Of a DNA stretch of 8,375 nt, positions 7,931-8,375 are shown piece after piece. Position 1 is the stretch's first letter; the number at the start of each line of letters is the position of its first letter. The notes beneath the pieces were generated by a model that ran no database searches, had not been told where the DNA came from, and saw nothing but the letters and a program-made list of their open reading frames with translations. Made by a program: the position numbers and the translations under genes. The stretch spans positions 1 to 8,375 of the forward strand of contig CALVRK010000045.1 in the NCBI GenBank assembly GCA_944358565.1, given 5' to 3'. This stretch comes from an uncultured Bacilli bacterium. GTDB taxonomy: Bacteria > Bacillota_I > Bacilli_A > RF39 > UBA660.

Positions 7931-8014
7931 AATTTCTGCTGGGGAGTAAGAAGAAAAAGCTTCGTGCTCTATTGGGGAGAGGTGACTATAAAACTCCAAT
8001 TTCTATTGGGGAGT
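7931..8014 (+). repeat. Three direct repeats of TCTATTGGGGAG type at 33-34 nt spacing
   Basis: The copies have GGGGAG beginning at 7941, 7974 and 8008. Copies 1 and 3 share 15 of 17 bases (7931-7947 and 7998-8014); copies 2 and 3 share an exact 12-mer TCTATTGGGGAG (7968-7979 and 8002-8013). The segments between them are unrelated in sequence. The regular spacing suggests repeated binding sites or repeated hairpins in one RNA. Confidence 0.75.
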
Positions 8015-8021
8015 CATAAAT

Positions 8022-8053
8022 AAAAAACGACGGAAAATAATCCGCCGTTTTTT
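8022..8053 (+). terminator. Strong intrinsic terminator after the GGGGAG-repeat region
   Basis: Stem of 12 pairs with one A-C mismatch: AAAAAACG-A-CGGA (8022-8034) against TCCG-C-CGTTTTTT (8041-8053), loop AAATAA. Six A on one side and six T on the other make it a likely bidirectional terminator. It ends the RNA candidate and would also stop outside transcription from entering the transposase gene. Confidence 0.85.
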
Positions 8054-8113
8054 ATGTACTTAAATGATGTTATAATGAGTGTGTGAATAAACATTATAAA
8101 CAAATAAGTACAT
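8054..8113. repeat. Nested 60-nt palindrome before the transposase
   Basis: The outer arms ATGTACTTA (8054-8062) and TAAGTACAT (8105-8113) are exact complements. The inner arms TTATAATG (8070-8077) and CATTATAA (8092-8099) are also exact complements, separated by a 14-base loop. The inner left arm contains the -10 box of the likely transposase promoter. It could be an operator, a hairpin in the DNA or RNA, or part of the transposon end. Confidence 0.65.
8068..8076 (+). promoter_or_regulatory. Extended -10 promoter of the transposase gene
   Basis: TGTTATAAT (8068-8076) is a perfect -10 box with an upstream TG extension, which can replace a -35 box. Only a T-run stands at the -35 position, shared with the preceding terminator. 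Transcription would begin near 8083 and give a leader of about 95 nt. The box lies within the palindrome at 8054-8113, so binding of a protein there would affect expression. Confidence 0.5.
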
Positions 8114-8176
8114 TTTTATATTACCATAATTTTAAAATATTTTGAAGATGTTTTTCACTAGAAAATGAGGTAGAAA

Positions 8177-8375
8177 GTGAAAGAAGAAATAGTTAAATTA
8201 ATAGGCTTAGATGAAAGCAAAGTAAAGGTCTATAAAGTTGAAGAGGAAAAAGAAAAAGGAAAAATAGTAAGAAGTATTTATTTAGAATTAAAAAGTAAAA
8301 AATATAGGTGTCCTAGATGTAATAAATTTACTTCATCAGTTAATGATATATTAAAACCAATAAGGTTAAAATATT
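8177..8375 (+). CDS. ISL3 family transposase, N-terminal part (3' partial)
   Basis: The first 66 codons of a gene that runs off the right edge. The start is GTG at 8177, the first possible start after an in-frame TAG at 8171, with GAGG (8167-8170) 6 bases upstream. After an N-terminal segment of about 42 charged residues comes Y-R-C45-P-R-C48-N-K-F-T-S-S-V-N-D-I, followed by K-P-I-R-L-K-Y. This fits the first half of the zinc ribbon found at the N terminus of ISL3-type (DDE) transposases, where a CxxC pair is followed by a V-x-D segment and later a second CxxC. The DDE catalytic domain lies beyond the window, so intactness cannot be judged. Another zinc-ribbon protein is possible but less likely. 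Confidence 0.72.
   Translation, partial: MKEEIVKLIGLDESKVKVYKVEEEKEKGKIVRSIYLELKSKKYRCPRCNKFTSSVNDILKPIRLKY

Larger units (their letters stand above)
7901..8053 (+). ncRNA. Candidate structured non-coding RNA with three GGGGAG motifs
   Basis: This segment is much richer in G than the DNA around it, has no credible protein frame and ends in a strong intrinsic terminator. Near its 3' end, CTCCAAT (7994-8000) pairs with ATTGGGG (8005-8011) around a TTCT loop, and TGACT (7983-7987) pairs with AGTCA (8012-8016) below it, leaving a 6-base bulge. CTCT (7967-7970) can also pair with AGAG (7978-7981), presenting ATTGGGG in a loop. The unit could be a trans-acting small RNA, a regulatory leader, or a dispersed intergenic element. 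It does not match any riboswitch class I recognise. The transposase downstream has its own promoter, which argues against a simple leader of that gene. Confidence 0.4.
7707..8176. other. 470-bp intergenic region between feoB and the ISL3-type transposase
   Basis: I find no supported protein gene here on either strand. Contents in order: the feoB terminator (7750-7779); a 10-bp palindrome TTACTAGTAA (7781-7790); an AT-rich stretch with a run of six G (7847-7852) and a weak bulged pairing between AGTAAACGT (7786-7794) and ACGTTACT (7857-7864); a TATAAT box (7894-7899); the GGGGAG-repeat RNA candidate with its terminator (to 8053); a nested palindrome with a promoter (8054-8113); and an AT-rich leader before the transposase. 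The left end of the insertion sequence should be somewhere here, but I could not identify its terminal inverted repeat because the right end is outside the window. Confidence 0.7.

Noticed and set aside
7931..8014. CRISPR array from the three repeats at 33-34 nt spacing
   Set aside because: The shared part is only 12-17 bp, copies are imperfect, there are only three, and no cas gene is in the window.
7931..8023. Short peptide frame across the GGGGAG repeats (…FVLYWGEVTIKLQFLLG…)
   Set aside because: There is no start codon with a ribosome binding site and an in-frame TAG lies directly upstream at 7928. The three repeats lie in different frames. A nine-codon frame from 7920 was also judged too short.
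7901..8053. yybP-ykoY (manganese) riboswitch, suggested by GGGGAGTA at 7941
   Set aside because: The rest of that aptamer, including its second conserved loop and basal stem, could not be found, and no metal transport gene lies downstream.

Overview
The window is AT-rich DNA from a low-GC Gram-positive bacterium (Bacillota). The main evidence is a PolC-type replicative DNA polymerase, which is typical of that phylum. UGA serves as a stop codon (it ends the Rpn-family gene) and none is read through, so this is not a code-4 mollicute. The neighbours (an Rpn-family nuclease, a stand-alone FeoB and an ISL3-type transposase) would suit a gut-associated Clostridia, Erysipelotrichia or RF39-like genome, but the exact lineage is inference.

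Layout, all genes on the + strand: (1) 3-4490, polC, entering from the left edge and missing about its first 20 codons, followed at once by an intrinsic terminator. (2) 4563-5601, an Rpn/PD-(D/E)XK nuclease gene with its own promoter and a leader that holds a terminator-like hairpin just ahead of the ribosome binding site. (3) 5610-7706, feoB, a ferrous iron transporter with a good promoter whose -10 box lies inside an inverted repeat, closed by a terminator at 7750-7779. (4) 7707-8176, about 470 bp without a protein gene. Its right half looks like a small structured RNA with three evenly spaced TGGGGAG motifs and a strong terminator, followed by a nested 60-nt palindrome that holds a promoter. 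(5) 8177-8375, the first 66 codons of a probable ISL3-family transposase that runs off the right edge.

The genes do not form one operon: each has its own promoter and/or is separated by a terminator. polC is core replication machinery, feoB is nutrient uptake, and rpn and the transposase are mobile or recombination-associated. The coding-strand base skew changes sharply just after polC, so 4500 onward may have a different history or replication orientation. The most interesting unexplained element is the probable RNA at about 7901-8053. I do not recognise it as a known riboswitch or sRNA class.
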